Positions 28,007-37,450 of a DNA stretch of 64,000 nt are shown here, in pieces. The stretch comes from Polaribacter sp. BAL334 (GTDB lineage: Bacteria > Bacteroidota > Bacteroidia > Flavobacteriales > Flavobacteriaceae). Position 1 is the first letter of the stretch. Every line of letters begins with the position of its first letter. Location of the stretch: assembly GCF_015767435.1 (NCBI RefSeq), contig NZ_JADWOV010000227.1, positions 1 through 64,000 of the forward strand. Reading direction: 5' to 3'. The translations under genes and the position numbers were made by a program. The notes below the pieces were generated by a model. The model did not search any database and was not told where the DNA came from. It saw only the letters and a program-made list of their open reading frames with translations.

Positions 28007-29599
28007 TTACAAAATATAATCTGTATTGATAAAATTAGACGATTTTGTATCTAATAATTCTTGCAAAATTTTATTGTTGTAGGCAGAATCTTTGGAAGCT
28101 ACAAAAGTTCGAATTGAGAACGAACGCAATGCATCATAAACACTCAATGTTGCAACTGCTGAGTCTTTTCTTCCTGTAAAAGGATACACATCTGGACCTC
28201 TTTGACACGAACTATTCAGATTTACTCTACAAACCAAGTTCACAAGTGTATCAATCAAAGGTGCTAAGGTTTTTACATCACTTCCAAAAACACTTACTTG
28301 CTGACCATAGTTGGATTCAGCCATATCATTCAAAGGTTCTTGAATATCTTTGAAAGAAAGTACAGGAATTACAGGTCCAAATTGCTCTTCTTCAAAAACA
28401 CGCATGTTTTTAGAAACGGGATACAACACTGCTGGAAAAATGTAATTTTCAGTGGTTTTTCCTCCTTTTTCATTGAGGATTTTTGCGCCTTTTTTAGTAG
28501 CATCATCAATCAATTCTTGAATATAAGCAGGTTTTTCTGGCTCTGGCAAAGGTGTTAAAAGAACACCTGTTTCCCAAGGATTTCCAAATTTTAACGCATC
28601 CACTTTGGCTGCAAAACGCTTATTAAATTCGTCAACAATTGCTTCATGAACATAGACAACTTTTAAGGCTGTACAACGTTGTCCGTTGAAAGACGTAGTT
28701 CCAACAATACATTCGCTTATTGCCAAATCTAAATCTGCATCTGGCAAAACTATGGCTGGATTTTTTGCCTCCAAGCCCAACACCAAACGCAATCTGTTTT
28801 TATTTGGATGATTTGCTTGAATGGCGTTCGCAGATTTGCTGTTTCCTATCAATGCCAAAACGTCCACTTTTCCAGTTTCCATAATAGGGGTAGCCAATGT
28901 TCTTCCACGACCATAAATAATATTTACAACACCTGCTGGAAAACTCGTTTGAAATGCTTCTAATAAAGGAGATAATAATAAAACACCGTGTTTTGCTGGT
29001 TTGAAAATGGCAGTATTTCCCATGATTAACGCAGGAATCAACAAAGCAAATGTTTCGTTCAAAGGATAATTATAAGGTCCTAAACACAAAACAACTCCCA
29101 AAGGTCCTCTTCTGATGTGCGCATACACTCCTGAATTTTTTTCAAACTTGGCAGAAGTTCTGTCCATTTTTTTATAATCTTCAATCGTATCATAAATATA
29201 TTCTACGGTTCTATCAAACTCTTTTTGTGAATCTGGTAAGGTTTTTCCAATTTCCCACATCAATAGTTTTACGATTTCTTCGCGCTTGGTTTTCATTTGC
29301 GAAACGAACTTTTCCATAGCTGCTATTCTATCAGCTACTTTCATTGTTGGCCACAAACCTTGTCCACGATCATAGGCTTTTTCAGCTGCATGCAAGGCTT
29401 CTAATGCTTCGTTTTCGCCCAAATCAGGCACAGTTCCTAATAACGTTGGTTGGTATTCTTTGGTGGAAGAAATTGTTGAAAAAACATTGGCTGTTTTTCC
29501 TTTCCATTCTTTCAAAATACCATCCACTAAATAGGTGTTTTGATGCAATAAAGCATCGATTTTAAACTCATTAGGAATTTCTTTAAATGTAATTTCCAT
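28007..29599 (-). CDS. gapN: NADP-dependent non-phosphorylating glyceraldehyde-3-phosphate dehydrogenase type aldehyde dehydrogenase
   Basis: A 530-residue aldehyde dehydrogenase with catalytic Cys309 in [11 protein letters not shown], general base Glu277 in LGLEAKNPA, and the oxyanion Asn177 in GPYNYPLNE. The NGQRCTA form, and [14 protein letters not shown] near residue 465, resemble GapN enzymes, which oxidise glyceraldehyde-3-phosphate to 3-phosphoglycerate with NADP as acceptor and bypass ATP formation. Substrate assignment is by resemblance only, and another aldehyde is possible. Monocistronic: its own terminator follows, and ilvC with its own terminator lies upstream. Confidence 0.82.
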   Translation of the reverse strand: MEITFKEIPNEFKIDALLHQNTYLVDGILKEWKGKTANVFSTISSTKEYQPTLLGTVPDLGENEALEALHAAEKAYDRGQGLWPTMKVADRIAAMEKFVSQMKTKREEIVKLLMWEIGKTLPDSQKEFDRTVEYIYDTIEDYKKMDRTSAKFEKNSGVYAHIRRGPLGVVLCLGPYNYPLNETFALLIPALIMGNTAIFKPAKHGVLLLSPLLEAFQTSFPAGVVNIIYGRGRTLATPIMETGKVDVLALIGNSKSANAIQANHPNKNRLRLVLGLEAKNPAIVLPDADLDLAISECIVGTTSFNGQRCTALKVVYVHEAIVDEFNKRFAAKVDALKFGNPWETGVLLTPLPEPEKPAYIQELIDDATKKGAKILNEKGGKTTENYIFPAVLYPVSKNMRVFEEEQFGPVIPVLSFKDIQEPLNDMAESNYGQQVSVFGSDVKTLAPLIDTLVNLVCRVNLNSSCQRGPDVYPFTGRKDSAVATLSVYDALRSFSIRTFVASKDSAYNNKILQELLDTKSSNFINTDYIL

Positions 29600-29710
29600 A
29601 GAATAACTTTTGTGTTTTAGATATCAAATTAACAAAAAATTAGTTCGCTTTTTTTAGTTTATCAGATAAAAATCATAAAAAATCACGAAAAGCATTTCGG
29701 ATTTTACAAT

Positions 29711-29747
29711 AAAAAAAGCATCTTTCACGCAGAAAAGATGCTTTTTT
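29711..29747 (-). terminator. Terminator of the ilv operon
   Basis: Hairpin AAAAAAGCATCTTT / AAAAGATGCTTTTTT around the loop CACGCAG, ending in T runs on the minus strand, 23 bases after the ilvC stop codon. Confidence 0.88.
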
Positions 29748-29769
29748 AGTTTTGAATATTCCTGATAAA

Positions 29770-31245
29770 TTACACTGTTTTTACCACTTTCATTGCAGTC
29801 ATGGAAGCTCTTAATTTCTCTCCAATTTTTTCTACTGGATGATTTCTAATTGCTTTGTTTACAGCAATTAATTGTTTGTTGTCAACATCATTTTTGGTGG
29901 TGAATTTTTTTCCAATCACATCTGTAGAAATGGTTTTCATAAAATCAGCCAACAAAGGTTTACAAGCGTGATCAAATAAATAACAACCATATTCTGCAGT
30001 ATCAGAAATCACACGATTCATTTCGTATAATTTTTTACGAGCAATAGTATTTGCAATTAATGGTGTTTCGTGCAATGATTCGTAATACGCAGAGGCATCA
30101 ATAATTCCAGATTCAGTCATAGATTCGAAGGCTAATTCAACTCCTGCTCTTACAAAAGCAACCAATAAAGTTCCGTGATCAAAATACTCTTGTTCTGAAA
30201 TTTCTTGAGAAGTAATCGTTTGTTTTTCAAAAGCAGTTTCGCCAGTAGCAGCTCTCCAAGTCAATAGATTTTTATCATCATTTGCCCAATCTTCCATCAT
30301 AGTTTTTGAAAAATGACCTGTCATGATATCATCCATGTGTTTTTGAAATAATGGACGCATGATGGTTTTTAATTCTTCCGAAAGTTCAAATGCTTTTATT
30401 TTTGCAGGATTTGACAAACGATCCATCATGTTTGTGATTCCTCCATGTTTAAGGGCTTCAGTAACTGTTTCCCAACCATATTGAATCAATTTTGCTGCAT
30501 AACTTGCTTCAATTCCTTCAGCCACCATTTTATCAAAAGACAAAATAGCACCTGTTTGCAATAAACCACATAAAATGGTTTGTTCACCCATCAAATCAGA
30601 CTTTACTTCTGCCACAAATGATGATGCTAAAACACCCGCTTTGTGACCTCCAGTTGCAACTGCATACGCTTTTGCTTGTGCCCAACCTTTGTTTTCTGGA
30701 TCGTTTTCAGGATGCACAGCAATCAAAGTTGGCACGCCAAAACCACGTTTGTATTCTTCACGAACTTCTGATCCTGGACATTTTGGAGCCACCATAATTA
30801 CGGTTAAATCTTTACGGATTTGCATGCCTTCTTCTACAATATTAAATCCGTGAGAATAACTTAAAGTAGCGCCTTTTTTCATCAAATGCATTACTGAATT
30901 CACCACGTTTGTGTGTTGTTTATCAGGAGTTAAATTGATGACCAAATCTGCAGTTGGCAATAATTCTTCATAGGTTCCTACTGTAAATCCGTTTGATGAC
31001 GCATTTACAAATGAATCTCTTTTTTGATCAATGGCAGCTTGTCTTAACGCATACGAAATATCCAAACCTGAATCTCTCATGTTTAGACCTTGGTTCAAAC
31101 CTTGTGCGCCACAACCTACAATGACTATTTTTTTTCCTATCAATGCATTTACGCCATCTTCAAATTCTGAAGCGTCCATAAAACGACATTTTCCTAGTTG
31201 TTCTAATTTTTCTCTTAATGTTAATGTGTTGAAATAATTTGACAT
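29770..31245 (-). CDS. ilvC: Ketol-acid reductoisomerase, class II
   Basis: A 491-residue, long-form (class II) reductoisomerase. It makes 2,3-dihydroxy acids of the valine and isoleucine paths from acetohydroxy acids with NADPH and Mg. The N-terminal Rossmann domain has [27 protein letters not shown], and two knotted all-helical repeats follow ([30 protein letters not shown] and a second copy near 390-480). Length equals that of the E. coli enzyme. Last gene of ilvD-ilvB-orf-ilvN-ilvC, 10 bases after ilvN. Confidence 0.96.
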   Translation of the reverse strand: MSNYFNTLTLREKLEQLGKCRFMDASEFEDGVNALIGKKIVIVGCGAQGLNQGLNMRDSGLDISYALRQAAIDQKRDSFVNASSNGFTVGTYEELLPTADLVINLTPDKQHTNVVNSVMHLMKKGATLSYSHGFNIVEEGMQIRKDLTVIMVAPKCPGSEVREEYKRGFGVPTLIAVHPENDPENKGWAQAKAYAVATGGHKAGVLASSFVAEVKSDLMGEQTILCGLLQTGAILSFDKMVAEGIEASYAAKLIQYGWETVTEALKHGGITNMMDRLSNPAKIKAFELSEELKTIMRPLFQKHMDDIMTGHFSKTMMEDWANDDKNLLTWRAATGETAFEKQTITSQEISEQEYFDHGTLLVAFVRAGVELAFESMTESGIIDASAYYESLHETPLIANTIARKKLYEMNRVISDTAEYGCYLFDHACKPLLADFMKTISTDVIGKKFTTKNDVDNKQLIAVNKAIRNHPVEKIGEKLRASMTAMKVVKTV

Positions 31246-31255
31246 TTTTTTGGTT

Positions 31256-31789
31256 TTAATTGTTGTTGAATGCTTGAAGCATTTTTGATATTTTCATTTC
31301 GTCTTTGGTTACAGCAATTCTTCCTGAACGTGTATACTGCATGATGCCAAAAACAGCTAATTTTTCGTATAAATCTTTTAATTCTTCTCTTTTTCCTGAT
31401 TTTTCGAGCACAAAAAACACCTTGTTGACAGTGACAATTCGTGCATTGCTTTCTTTGATGATGTTTTGAATTTGGCGTTCTTCAAACAACAAATCTGATT
31501 TGATTTTGAACAAACCCGAAACTTGATAAATCGTTTCTTCTTCTGTGTGATAAAACGCTTTGATTACCTCCACTTGTTTGTCAATTTGACCGATTATTTT
31601 TTTGATGCCAACTTCGTCCATATATACCACAATTGTGAATCTTGAAACGCCTTCAATTTCTGATGGAGAAGTATTTAAACTTTCAATATTGATGTGTCTT
31701 CGTTGGAAAATTGCCGAAATTCGATTGAGCAATCCAATGTTGTTTTCCGTATAAATGGATACTGTGTATAATTGTTTTTCCGTGTTCAT
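31256..31789 (-). CDS. ilvN: Acetolactate synthase regulatory (small) subunit
   Basis: A 177-residue regulatory subunit from the start [17 protein letters not shown]. An ACT domain (residues of about 8-80, [22 protein letters not shown]) is followed by the C-terminal ALS small-subunit domain ([26 protein letters not shown]). It confers feedback control by valine on IlvB. An upstream in-frame ATG at 31846 would overlap the stop of the preceding gene and adds residues foreign to the family, so 31789 is chosen. A near copy of its first 42 bases lies about 500 bases upstream (32250-32293). Confidence 0.94.
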   Translation of the reverse strand: MNTEKQLYTVSIYTENNIGLLNRISAIFQRRHINIESLNTSPSEIEGVSRFTIVVYMDEVGIKKIIGQIDKQVEVIKAFYHTEEETIYQVSGLFKIKSDLLFEERQIQNIIKESNARIVTVNKVFFVLEKSGKREELKDLYEKLAVFGIMQYTRSGRIAVTKDEMKISKMLQAFNNN

Positions 31790-31805
31790 TTTAGTATCAT
31801 TATTA

Positions 31806-32177
31806 TCATTTTTGATCAAATTTACTGAATCTTTCAATCCATCCATTTTCTATAATTGGTTCTGCTTTTAGCATTTCGCTTATTTCCACTAGATTTACTT
31901 TTTGCTCATTTTCTTCAAAATAAAGTTTGAATTGTTCATTTTCTTCAAAAATTTTTAAAAAATTAAAAAGAACAGCCTCTGTATTTTCTCTTAAATATCT
32001 TTTCATTATTAAAAAATCTTGTTCTGGAAGACTTTTAAATAATTTAGAAAAGTCATTATAAACTAGAGGAACTTGTTCCATTTGTTTCAAAACTATTAAA
32101 TGATTGATAGAAGGATCAAAGCAATCATTTATTAATTTTTTACCAAATTCATCTAAAACTTCTTTGTTTGATTTCAT
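31806..32177 (-). CDS. Hypothetical helical protein inserted between ilvB and ilvN, 123 aa
   Basis: A 123-residue acidic, apparently all-helical cytosolic protein (repeated EENEQ; FLKIFEENEQFKLYFEENEQK). No signal peptide, membrane helix or motif that I recognise. It is not part of the usual ilv operon. It stops 16 bases before the ilvN start, and its upstream flank carries a decayed copy of the ilvN 5' end, so it looks inserted into the operon. The size and helical make-up recall small immunity-type proteins, but this is only an impression and no function is claimed. Confidence 0.7.
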   Translation of the reverse strand: MKSNKEVLDEFGKKLINDCFDPSINHLIVLKQMEQVPLVYNDFSKLFKSLPEQDFLIMKRYLRENTEAVLFNFLKIFEENEQFKLYFEENEQKVNLVEISEMLKAEPIIENGWIERFSKFDQK

Positions 32178-32238
32178 ATTATTTTATCCATAAAATCTTT
32201 ATACAGAGAAAAACAATTATTGATACTAAACATTAATA

Positions 32239-32293
32239 TTAACATATCTGTTTAAATGGAAACTGTGTATAATTAATTTCTGAGTTCATTTTT
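32239..32293 (-). pseudogene. Decayed duplicate of the ilvN start region
   Basis: The minus strand reads MNSEINYTQFPFKQIC and then stop. The DNA matches the true ilvN start (31749-31792) closely: TAAATGGA, one mismatch, ACTGTGTATAATT are shared, and both have GTTCATTTT at the ATG. The reading frame dies after 16 codons. This is best read as the original ilvN start, cut off from its gene when the 123-aa gene was inserted with a partial duplication. Confidence 0.65.
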
Positions 32294-32296
32294 TTT

Positions 32297-32402
32297 AAGA
32301 TGTTAGAAAAAAGATGCAAGAAAATAGACTTTAAAGCCTTATTTCTGAACAAACTCTTTTCTCTTTATTCTTGATTCTTCCCTCTTTATTCTCTTTTCTA
32401 TT
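32297..32402. repeat. Heptad-periodic spacer between ilvB and the inserted gene
   Basis: On the plus strand the G of an AGA motif recurs at 32299, 32306, 32313, 32320 and 32327, exactly 7 bases apart. Then the C of TCT recurs at 32356, 32363, 32370, 32377, 32384, 32391 and 32398, again every 7 bases. The two blocks are roughly complementary and could fold into one long imperfect hairpin around 32328-32350. The pattern ends near the ilvB stop codon. Confidence 0.8.
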
Positions 32403-32404
32403 AT

Positions 32405-34138
32405 TTACTCCAAACGAATATCAGAAACACTCGCTCCAGAAGGAATCATAGGAAAAACATTGTCTTCTTTTTCCACACAAACTTCTAGAAAATAAGCTTC
32501 TTTACTTGCCATCATTTCTGCCACTGCAGGCGCTAATTCTTCGCGTTTGGTAACTTTTTTTCCCTTGATATAATAGCCTTCAGCAATCGCTACAAAATTG
32601 GGATTTACCATTTCTGTAGAAGCATATCTTTTGTCAAAAAACAGTTGTTGCCATTGACGCACCATTCCTAAAAAATCATTGTTCAACACCACAATTTTTA
32701 CAGCCGCTTTTTGTTGAAAAATCGTTCCCAATTCTTGAATGGTCATTTGATACCCTCCATCACCAGAAATAGAAACCACTTCACGATCTGGAGCTGCCAT
32801 TTTTGCGCCAATAGCTGCTGGCAATCCAAAACCCATAGTGCCTAATCCACCAGAAGTAATGTTACTTTTTGTAACGTTAAAATCAGCATATCTGCAAGCA
32901 ATCATTTGATGTTGACCAACATCGCTCACAATGGCTGCATTTCCTTTGCTTTGAATATTGATTTCTTTCAAAACTTCGCCCATTGTCAACCCTTCTTTGG
33001 TTGGATATAAATCGTTTTTGATGACTTTTTCGTATTCAATGGCATACAAATCTTTGAATTTTTGATGCCATTCTGGATGTGAATTGGATTGTAATAAAGG
33101 TAATAATAGTTCTAAACTTTCTTTGGCATCACCCAAAACAGCAATGTCTGTTTTTACGTTTTTATCCACTTCAGCAGGATCAATTTCAAAATGAATGATT
33201 TTTGCTTGTTTTGCATACGTGTTCAAACTTCCAGTAACTCTGTCATCAAAACGCATTCCAATGGCAATCAATACATCACATTGATTGGTTAGGATATTTG
33301 GCGCATAATTTCCATGCATACCCACCATTCCCACATTCAAAGGATGAGAAGTGGGTATTGCAGAAGCACCTAAAATCGTCCAAGCTGCAGGAATTCCTGC
33401 TTTTTCAACAACTGCTTTCAATTGATTTTCAGCTTTGCTCAAAATAACTCCTTGTCCCCAAACAATGAATGGTTTTTTTGCAGCGTCGATGAGTTTTGCA
33501 GCTTCTTCAACAGTAGCAATATCCGTTTTTGGAACAGGATTATAACTGCGAACTTTGGTGCATTTTTCATACGAAAAATCAAATTCGCTAAACTGAGCAT
33601 CTTTGGTAATATCTATCAAAACAGGTCCTGGTCTGCCACTTTTTGCAATGTAAAAAGCTTTGGCAATGACACTTGGAATGTCTTCTGCTTTTGTAACCTG
33701 ACAATTCCATTTGGTAATTGGCGTAGAAATTCCTACGATATCTGTTTCTTGAAAAGCGTCACTTCCTAACAAATGAGAAGCTACTTGCCCTGTGATACAA
33801 ACCATAGGCGTTGAATCTATTTGAGCATCAGCAATTCCTGTAATTAAATTGGTTGCTCCAGGACCAGAAGTTGCAATGGCAACACCCACTTTTCCAGAAA
33901 TCCGTGCATACCCTTGTGCTGCATGAGTTGCACCTTGTTCATGACGAGTTAATACATGATGAATTTTGTCTTGAAATTTGAACAATTCATCATACACTGG
34001 CATAATTGCGCCTCCAGGATACCCGTAAATAATATCAACACCTTCTTCAATCAAACAACGAACAATGGCCTCAGAGCCTGAAATTCGCATGGTGGTTTTG
34101 GTTAGTTTTTCACTCTTTGTTATGGTTTGTGTTTCCAT
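32405..34138 (-). CDS. ilvB: Acetolactate synthase catalytic (large) subunit
   Basis: A 577-residue thiamine-diphosphate enzyme. It condenses pyruvate with pyruvate or 2-oxobutyrate at the head of the valine and isoleucine pathways. The N-terminal domain has the catalytic Glu in HEQGATHAAQGYAR, the central FAD-type domain has GMVGMHGNYAPN, and the C-terminal diphosphate/Mg motif is GDGGYQMTIQELGT...NNDFLGMVRQWQ. Length is standard for the biosynthetic, FAD-containing type. A heptad-periodic spacer flanks it on both sides (upstream after ilvD and downstream before the inserted gene). Confidence 0.96.
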   Translation of the reverse strand: METQTITKSEKLTKTTMRISGSEAIVRCLIEEGVDIIYGYPGGAIMPVYDELFKFQDKIHHVLTRHEQGATHAAQGYARISGKVGVAIATSGPGATNLITGIADAQIDSTPMVCITGQVASHLLGSDAFQETDIVGISTPITKWNCQVTKAEDIPSVIAKAFYIAKSGRPGPVLIDITKDAQFSEFDFSYEKCTKVRSYNPVPKTDIATVEEAAKLIDAAKKPFIVWGQGVILSKAENQLKAVVEKAGIPAAWTILGASAIPTSHPLNVGMVGMHGNYAPNILTNQCDVLIAIGMRFDDRVTGSLNTYAKQAKIIHFEIDPAEVDKNVKTDIAVLGDAKESLELLLPLLQSNSHPEWHQKFKDLYAIEYEKVIKNDLYPTKEGLTMGEVLKEINIQSKGNAAIVSDVGQHQMIACRYADFNVTKSNITSGGLGTMGFGLPAAIGAKMAAPDREVVSISGDGGYQMTIQELGTIFQQKAAVKIVVLNNDFLGMVRQWQQLFFDKRYASTEMVNPNFVAIAEGYYIKGKKVTKREELAPAVAEMMASKEAYFLEVCVEKEDNVFPMIPSGASVSDIRLE

Positions 34139-34141
34139 ATT

Positions 34142-34316
34142 TTCTATTTTGAGATGAAAGAAAAAGAAAATAGAATAAAGATGTTATCCTTATTTCTTTT
34201 CTCTTTTTTCTTGTGTCTTTTTTTTATCAGAGAAGAAAGAGAAAAGAACAAAGACTTTTGCCTTTTGTATTTTCTATATTCTTTACTCTTTGTTCTATTT
34301 TCAATATTCTATTTAC
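34142..34316. repeat. Heptad-periodic spacer between ilvD and ilvB
   Basis: Four alternating blocks on the plus strand, each on a 7-base period. AGA-type G at 34160, 34166, 34173, 34180 (first step 6). TCT-type C at 34196, 34203, 34210, 34217. AGA-type G at 34232, 34239, 34246, 34253. TCT-type C at 34274, 34281, 34288, 34295, 34302, 34309, 34316. The last block runs into the ilvD stop codon. Neighbouring blocks are near-complementary and could form two hairpins. The spacing is too regular to be ordinary low-complexity sequence. Confidence 0.85.
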
Positions 34317-35989
34317 AAATCAGTTACACATCCTTTGGATGCAGATGCCACTGTTTTTGCGTATTTGTATAAAATTCCTTTGTTGTGTTTTAAAGCTGGT
34401 GCAACCCAATTTGCTTTTCTTTCAGCCAATTCTTCCTCAGAAATCAGCACGTTTATGGAATTATCTTCAGCGCTAATTCTGATTTTATCTCCCGTTTTTA
34501 TAAGTGCAATATTTCCTCCAGATTGTGCCTCTGGCGTGATATGACCTACCACAAAACCATGTGTTCCTCCTGAAAAACGTCCATCAGTAATCAAAGCAAC
34601 CGTTTTTCCCAAACCTGCACCCATGATTAAAGAAGTTGGTTTTAACATTTCTGGCATTCCTGGACCACCTTTTGGGCCAACATAACGAATGACAACAACA
34701 TCTCCTTTTGCAACTTCACCATTTGAAATTCCAGTATTTGCAGCTTGTTCACCATCATAAACTACTGCTTTTCCTTCAAAAAGCAATCCTTCATTTCCGG
34801 AAATTTTAGCGACAGCACCTTCTGCTGCCAGATTTCCATATAAAATTTGAATATTTCCTGATGATTTTAAGGCTTTGTCTTTGGGGAAAATAACACTTTG
34901 CGAATCAAATTCAATCGCTTTTAAATTGGCTAAATTTTCTGCCAATGTTTTTCCTGTAACTGTCATGCAATCTCCATGTAAATAGCCATTATCCAACAAA
35001 TATTTCATGATAGCTGGAGTTCCTCCAATTCCGTGAACGTCTTCCATCAGGTATTTTCCAGAAGGTTTTAAATCGGCAATCAAAGGTGTTTTGTCACTCA
35101 CTCTTTGAAAATCTTCCAAGGTAAATTCGATATCTGCTGCATGTGCAATTGCCAAGAAATGCAATACTGCATTCGTAGAACCACCCAAAGCATTTACCAA
35201 AGCAATCGCATTTTCAATAGATTTTTTAGTGATGATATCCAAAGGTTTTAAATCCAATTCCAATAAATTTTTAATTGCCAAAGCTGTTCTTTCTGCTTCC
35301 GATAATTTATGTGGATTTTCAGCAGGAATTGAGGAATTGTAAGGCAATGCAAACCCCATACATTCAATCGCTGATGCCATCGTATTTGCAGTATACATTC
35401 CACCACAAGCACCTGCTCCAGGAATGGCTTTTTTGATGATTTCCTTATATTCGTTTTCATCAATTTCTCCTGCAACTTTTTGACCTAAAGCCTCAAAAGC
35501 AGAAACAATATTGAGTTTTTTTCCTTTGTAATTTCCAGAAGCAATGGTTCCTCCATACATCATAATAGAAGGACGATTCAAACGCAACATGGAAATAATG
35601 GCTCCTGGCATGTTTTTATCACAACCAACAATCGCAATTAACGCATCATAACTTTGTGCGTTCATCACAGTTTCTATAGAATCTGCAATAATATCTCTGG
35701 AAACTAAGGAATAATTCATGCCTGAAGTTCCCATGGAAATTCCATCAGAAACTCCAATAGTATTAAATCCTAAACCTACTAAACCTGCAATGTTGCACTC
35801 TATTTTTACCTCATCTTTCAGCTTGTTTAAATGCATGTTGCAAGGATTTCCATCATATCCTGTGCTTGCAATGCCTACTTGGGCTTTTTGCATATCTTCG
35901 TCTGTCAAACCAACTGCATACAACATTGCTTGAGAAGCTGGTTGCGATTCATCTTGTGTTAATCTTCTGCTGTGTTTATTTAAATTCAT
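34313..35989 (-). CDS. ilvD: Dihydroxy-acid dehydratase
   Basis: A 558-residue iron-sulfur dehydratase from the start [16 protein letters not shown]. It turns 2,3-dihydroxy acids into 2-oxo acids in valine and isoleucine synthesis. Cluster and Mg motifs are [19 protein letters not shown] and [13 protein letters not shown], and the C-terminal [15 protein letters not shown] is present. An ATG at 36034 would add 15 hydrophobic residues and start before the promoter -7 box, so 35989 is chosen. First gene of the ilv operon, with its promoter at 36014-36021. Confidence 0.96.
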   Translation of the reverse strand: MNLNKHSRRLTQDESQPASQAMLYAVGLTDEDMQKAQVGIASTGYDGNPCNMHLNKLKDEVKIECNIAGLVGLGFNTIGVSDGISMGTSGMNYSLVSRDIIADSIETVMNAQSYDALIAIVGCDKNMPGAIISMLRLNRPSIMMYGGTIASGNYKGKKLNIVSAFEALGQKVAGEIDENEYKEIIKKAIPGAGACGGMYTANTMASAIECMGFALPYNSSIPAENPHKLSEAERTALAIKNLLELDLKPLDIITKKSIENAIALVNALGGSTNAVLHFLAIAHAADIEFTLEDFQRVSDKTPLIADLKPSGKYLMEDVHGIGGTPAIMKYLLDNGYLHGDCMTVTGKTLAENLANLKAIEFDSQSVIFPKDKALKSSGNIQILYGNLAAEGAVAKISGNEGLLFEGKAVVYDGEQAANTGISNGEVAKGDVVVIRYVGPKGGPGMPEMLKPTSLIMGAGLGKTVALITDGRFSGGTHGFVVGHITPEAQSGGNIALIKTGDKIRISAEDNSINVLISEEELAERKANWVAPALKHNKGILYKYAKTVASASKGCVTDL

Positions 35990-36004
35990 GTAGTAAAAAC
36001 TTCG

Positions 36005-36045
36005 TTTTGTTAGCAAAAATAGAATGATTGTCAAATTTTGTTAGC
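36005..36045 (-). promoter_or_regulatory. ilv operon promoter bracketed by a 10-bp direct repeat
   Basis: Minus strand TATTTTTG (36021-36014) fits the -7 consensus, 25 bases before the ilvD start. The decamer GCTAACAAAA occurs twice on the minus strand, at 36045-36036 and 36014-36005, 31 bases apart, so one copy lies upstream of the -7 box and one directly downstream of it. A repressor binding both copies would block initiation. No TTTG at standard -33 spacing is seen. Confidence 0.5.
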
Positions 36046-36158
36046 ATTTTTTCAATAAACTCTTTTAAATCCATGTGTTGAAAAAAAATAGTAACTATTT
36101 GGTTTTTAATAATTTAATTATATTTTATTATGAAATTCAATCTTAAAAATTAGTTGAT

Positions 36159-36182
36159 AAAAAAACCCTCTTGTCTTGAGGG
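36159..36182 (-). terminator. Terminator after leuB
   Basis: Minus-strand hairpin CCCTC-aagacaa-GAGGG (36182-36166) followed by TTTTTTTATC, about 29 bases after the leuB stop. It separates the leu genes from the ilv operon. Confidence 0.8.
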
Positions 36183-36210
36183 AATCATACTTGATTACTG
36201 ATTATTTACT

Positions 36211-37332
36211 TTAAATTATGGTGCTTTGACCCATGTGAATATTTTGAAAATTCAGATTGCTATCTTCTTGATTGGCAATATAATCTGCAATAAAATCCCC
36301 TACTTTTGAAGTACTTGCTACATAATTATATTTTCCTTTAATATCCTCTGTTGTGATGCCTAAAAGAATGGATTTTTCAACAGCTCTTTCTATCGCAAAT
36401 GCTTCTTCGTGCAATCCTAAATGCTGCAACATCAGAGAAGCTGACAAAATTGACGCTAATGGATTTGCAATATCTTTTCCTTTCAAATGTGACAAATGTC
36501 CATGAATTGGTTTGAACAAACCACTTTTTTTACCAATAGAAGCTGATGCTAATAAACCAACTGAACCAGAGATTACACTTGCTTCATCTGCAATAATATC
36601 ACCAAATAAATTTTCAGTAAGAATCACATCAAACTGTTTTGGATTTAAAATGATTTGAATGGCTGCATTGTCAACAAACAAATATTCTAAAGTAACATCT
36701 GCATATTCTTTGGCAATTTCAGTCACTATTTTTCTCCACAAACGTGAAGTTTCTAAAACATTTGCTTTATCCACTAAGGTGAGTTTTTTCTTTCTTTTTT
36801 GAGCAGATTTGAATGCCAAATGTGTAACTCTCGAAATTTCATCCACAGAATAAGAACAACCATCAAAGGCATTTTGTCCATCATCGCTCAATTCTTTGAT
36901 TCCAAAATAAATACCACCAGTCAATTCTCTGTAAATCAAAATGTCTGTTCCTGAAATAAATTCTCTTTTTAGTGGCGAATTATTTAACAAACCATCATAT
37001 ACTTTTATAGGACGAATGTTGCAAAATAAACCCAATTCTTTGCGCAAACGCAACAAACCTTGAACAGGTGTGATTTTTGCTGCAGTATTGTTATCAAAAG
37101 TTGCATCGCCAATGGCACCAACTAAAATAGCGTCTGCTTTTTTACAAATTTCGATGGTTTTTTCGGGAAGAGGATTGCCTGTTTTTTCAATGGCACAAGC
37201 ACCCATTTCAGCTTCTTTGTATAAAAAAACGTGATTGTAGGTATCTGCAATAGCATCCAACGATTTTTTGGATTGATTGATGACTTCTGGACCAATTCCA
37301 TCTCCTGGAATCACTGCAATTGTAATTTTCAT
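36211..37332 (-). CDS. leuB: 3-isopropylmalate dehydrogenase
   Basis: A 373-residue member of the isocitrate/isopropylmalate dehydrogenase family with the N-terminal IAVIPGDGIGPEVI, the substrate loop LRKELGLFCNIRPI, the catalytic Tyr/Lys region (REFISGTDILIYRELTGGIYFG; VDKANVLE) and the metal-binding DNAAIQI and NLFGDIIADEASV. It oxidatively decarboxylates 3-isopropylmalate with NAD in leucine synthesis. It lies 118 bases after leuA. leuC and leuD, which act between the two steps, are not in this window. Confidence 0.95.
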   Translation of the reverse strand: MKITIAVIPGDGIGPEVINQSKKSLDAIADTYNHVFLYKEAEMGACAIEKTGNPLPEKTIEICKKADAILVGAIGDATFDNNTAAKITPVQGLLRLRKELGLFCNIRPIKVYDGLLNNSPLKREFISGTDILIYRELTGGIYFGIKELSDDGQNAFDGCSYSVDEISRVTHLAFKSAQKRKKKLTLVDKANVLETSRLWRKIVTEIAKEYADVTLEYLFVDNAAIQIILNPKQFDVILTENLFGDIIADEASVISGSVGLLASASIGKKSGLFKPIHGHLSHLKGKDIANPLASILSASLMLQHLGLHEEAFAIERAVEKSILLGITTEDIKGKYNYVASTSKVGDFIADYIANQEDSNLNFQNIHMGQSTII

Positions 37333-37450
37333 TGTAATTTTTTATTGAAATTTGTTTTAAAAAAGGTAGTTGAACTGTTTTTTTGGTTGATTGATTTCTC
37401 AAAAAAAGTTATGGTATTCAACTACCTCTGAAGACAAAATTTGATTCTTT

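Noticed and set aside
31790..31846. Longer IlvN start at 31846
   Set aside because: It would overlap the preceding gene and add 19 residues unlike any ALS small subunit. It is a chance extension through the inserted gene's 3' end.
35990..36034. Longer IlvD start at 36034
   Set aside because: It begins upstream of the predicted -7 box, so it would not be transcribed, and the added residues are not in the family.
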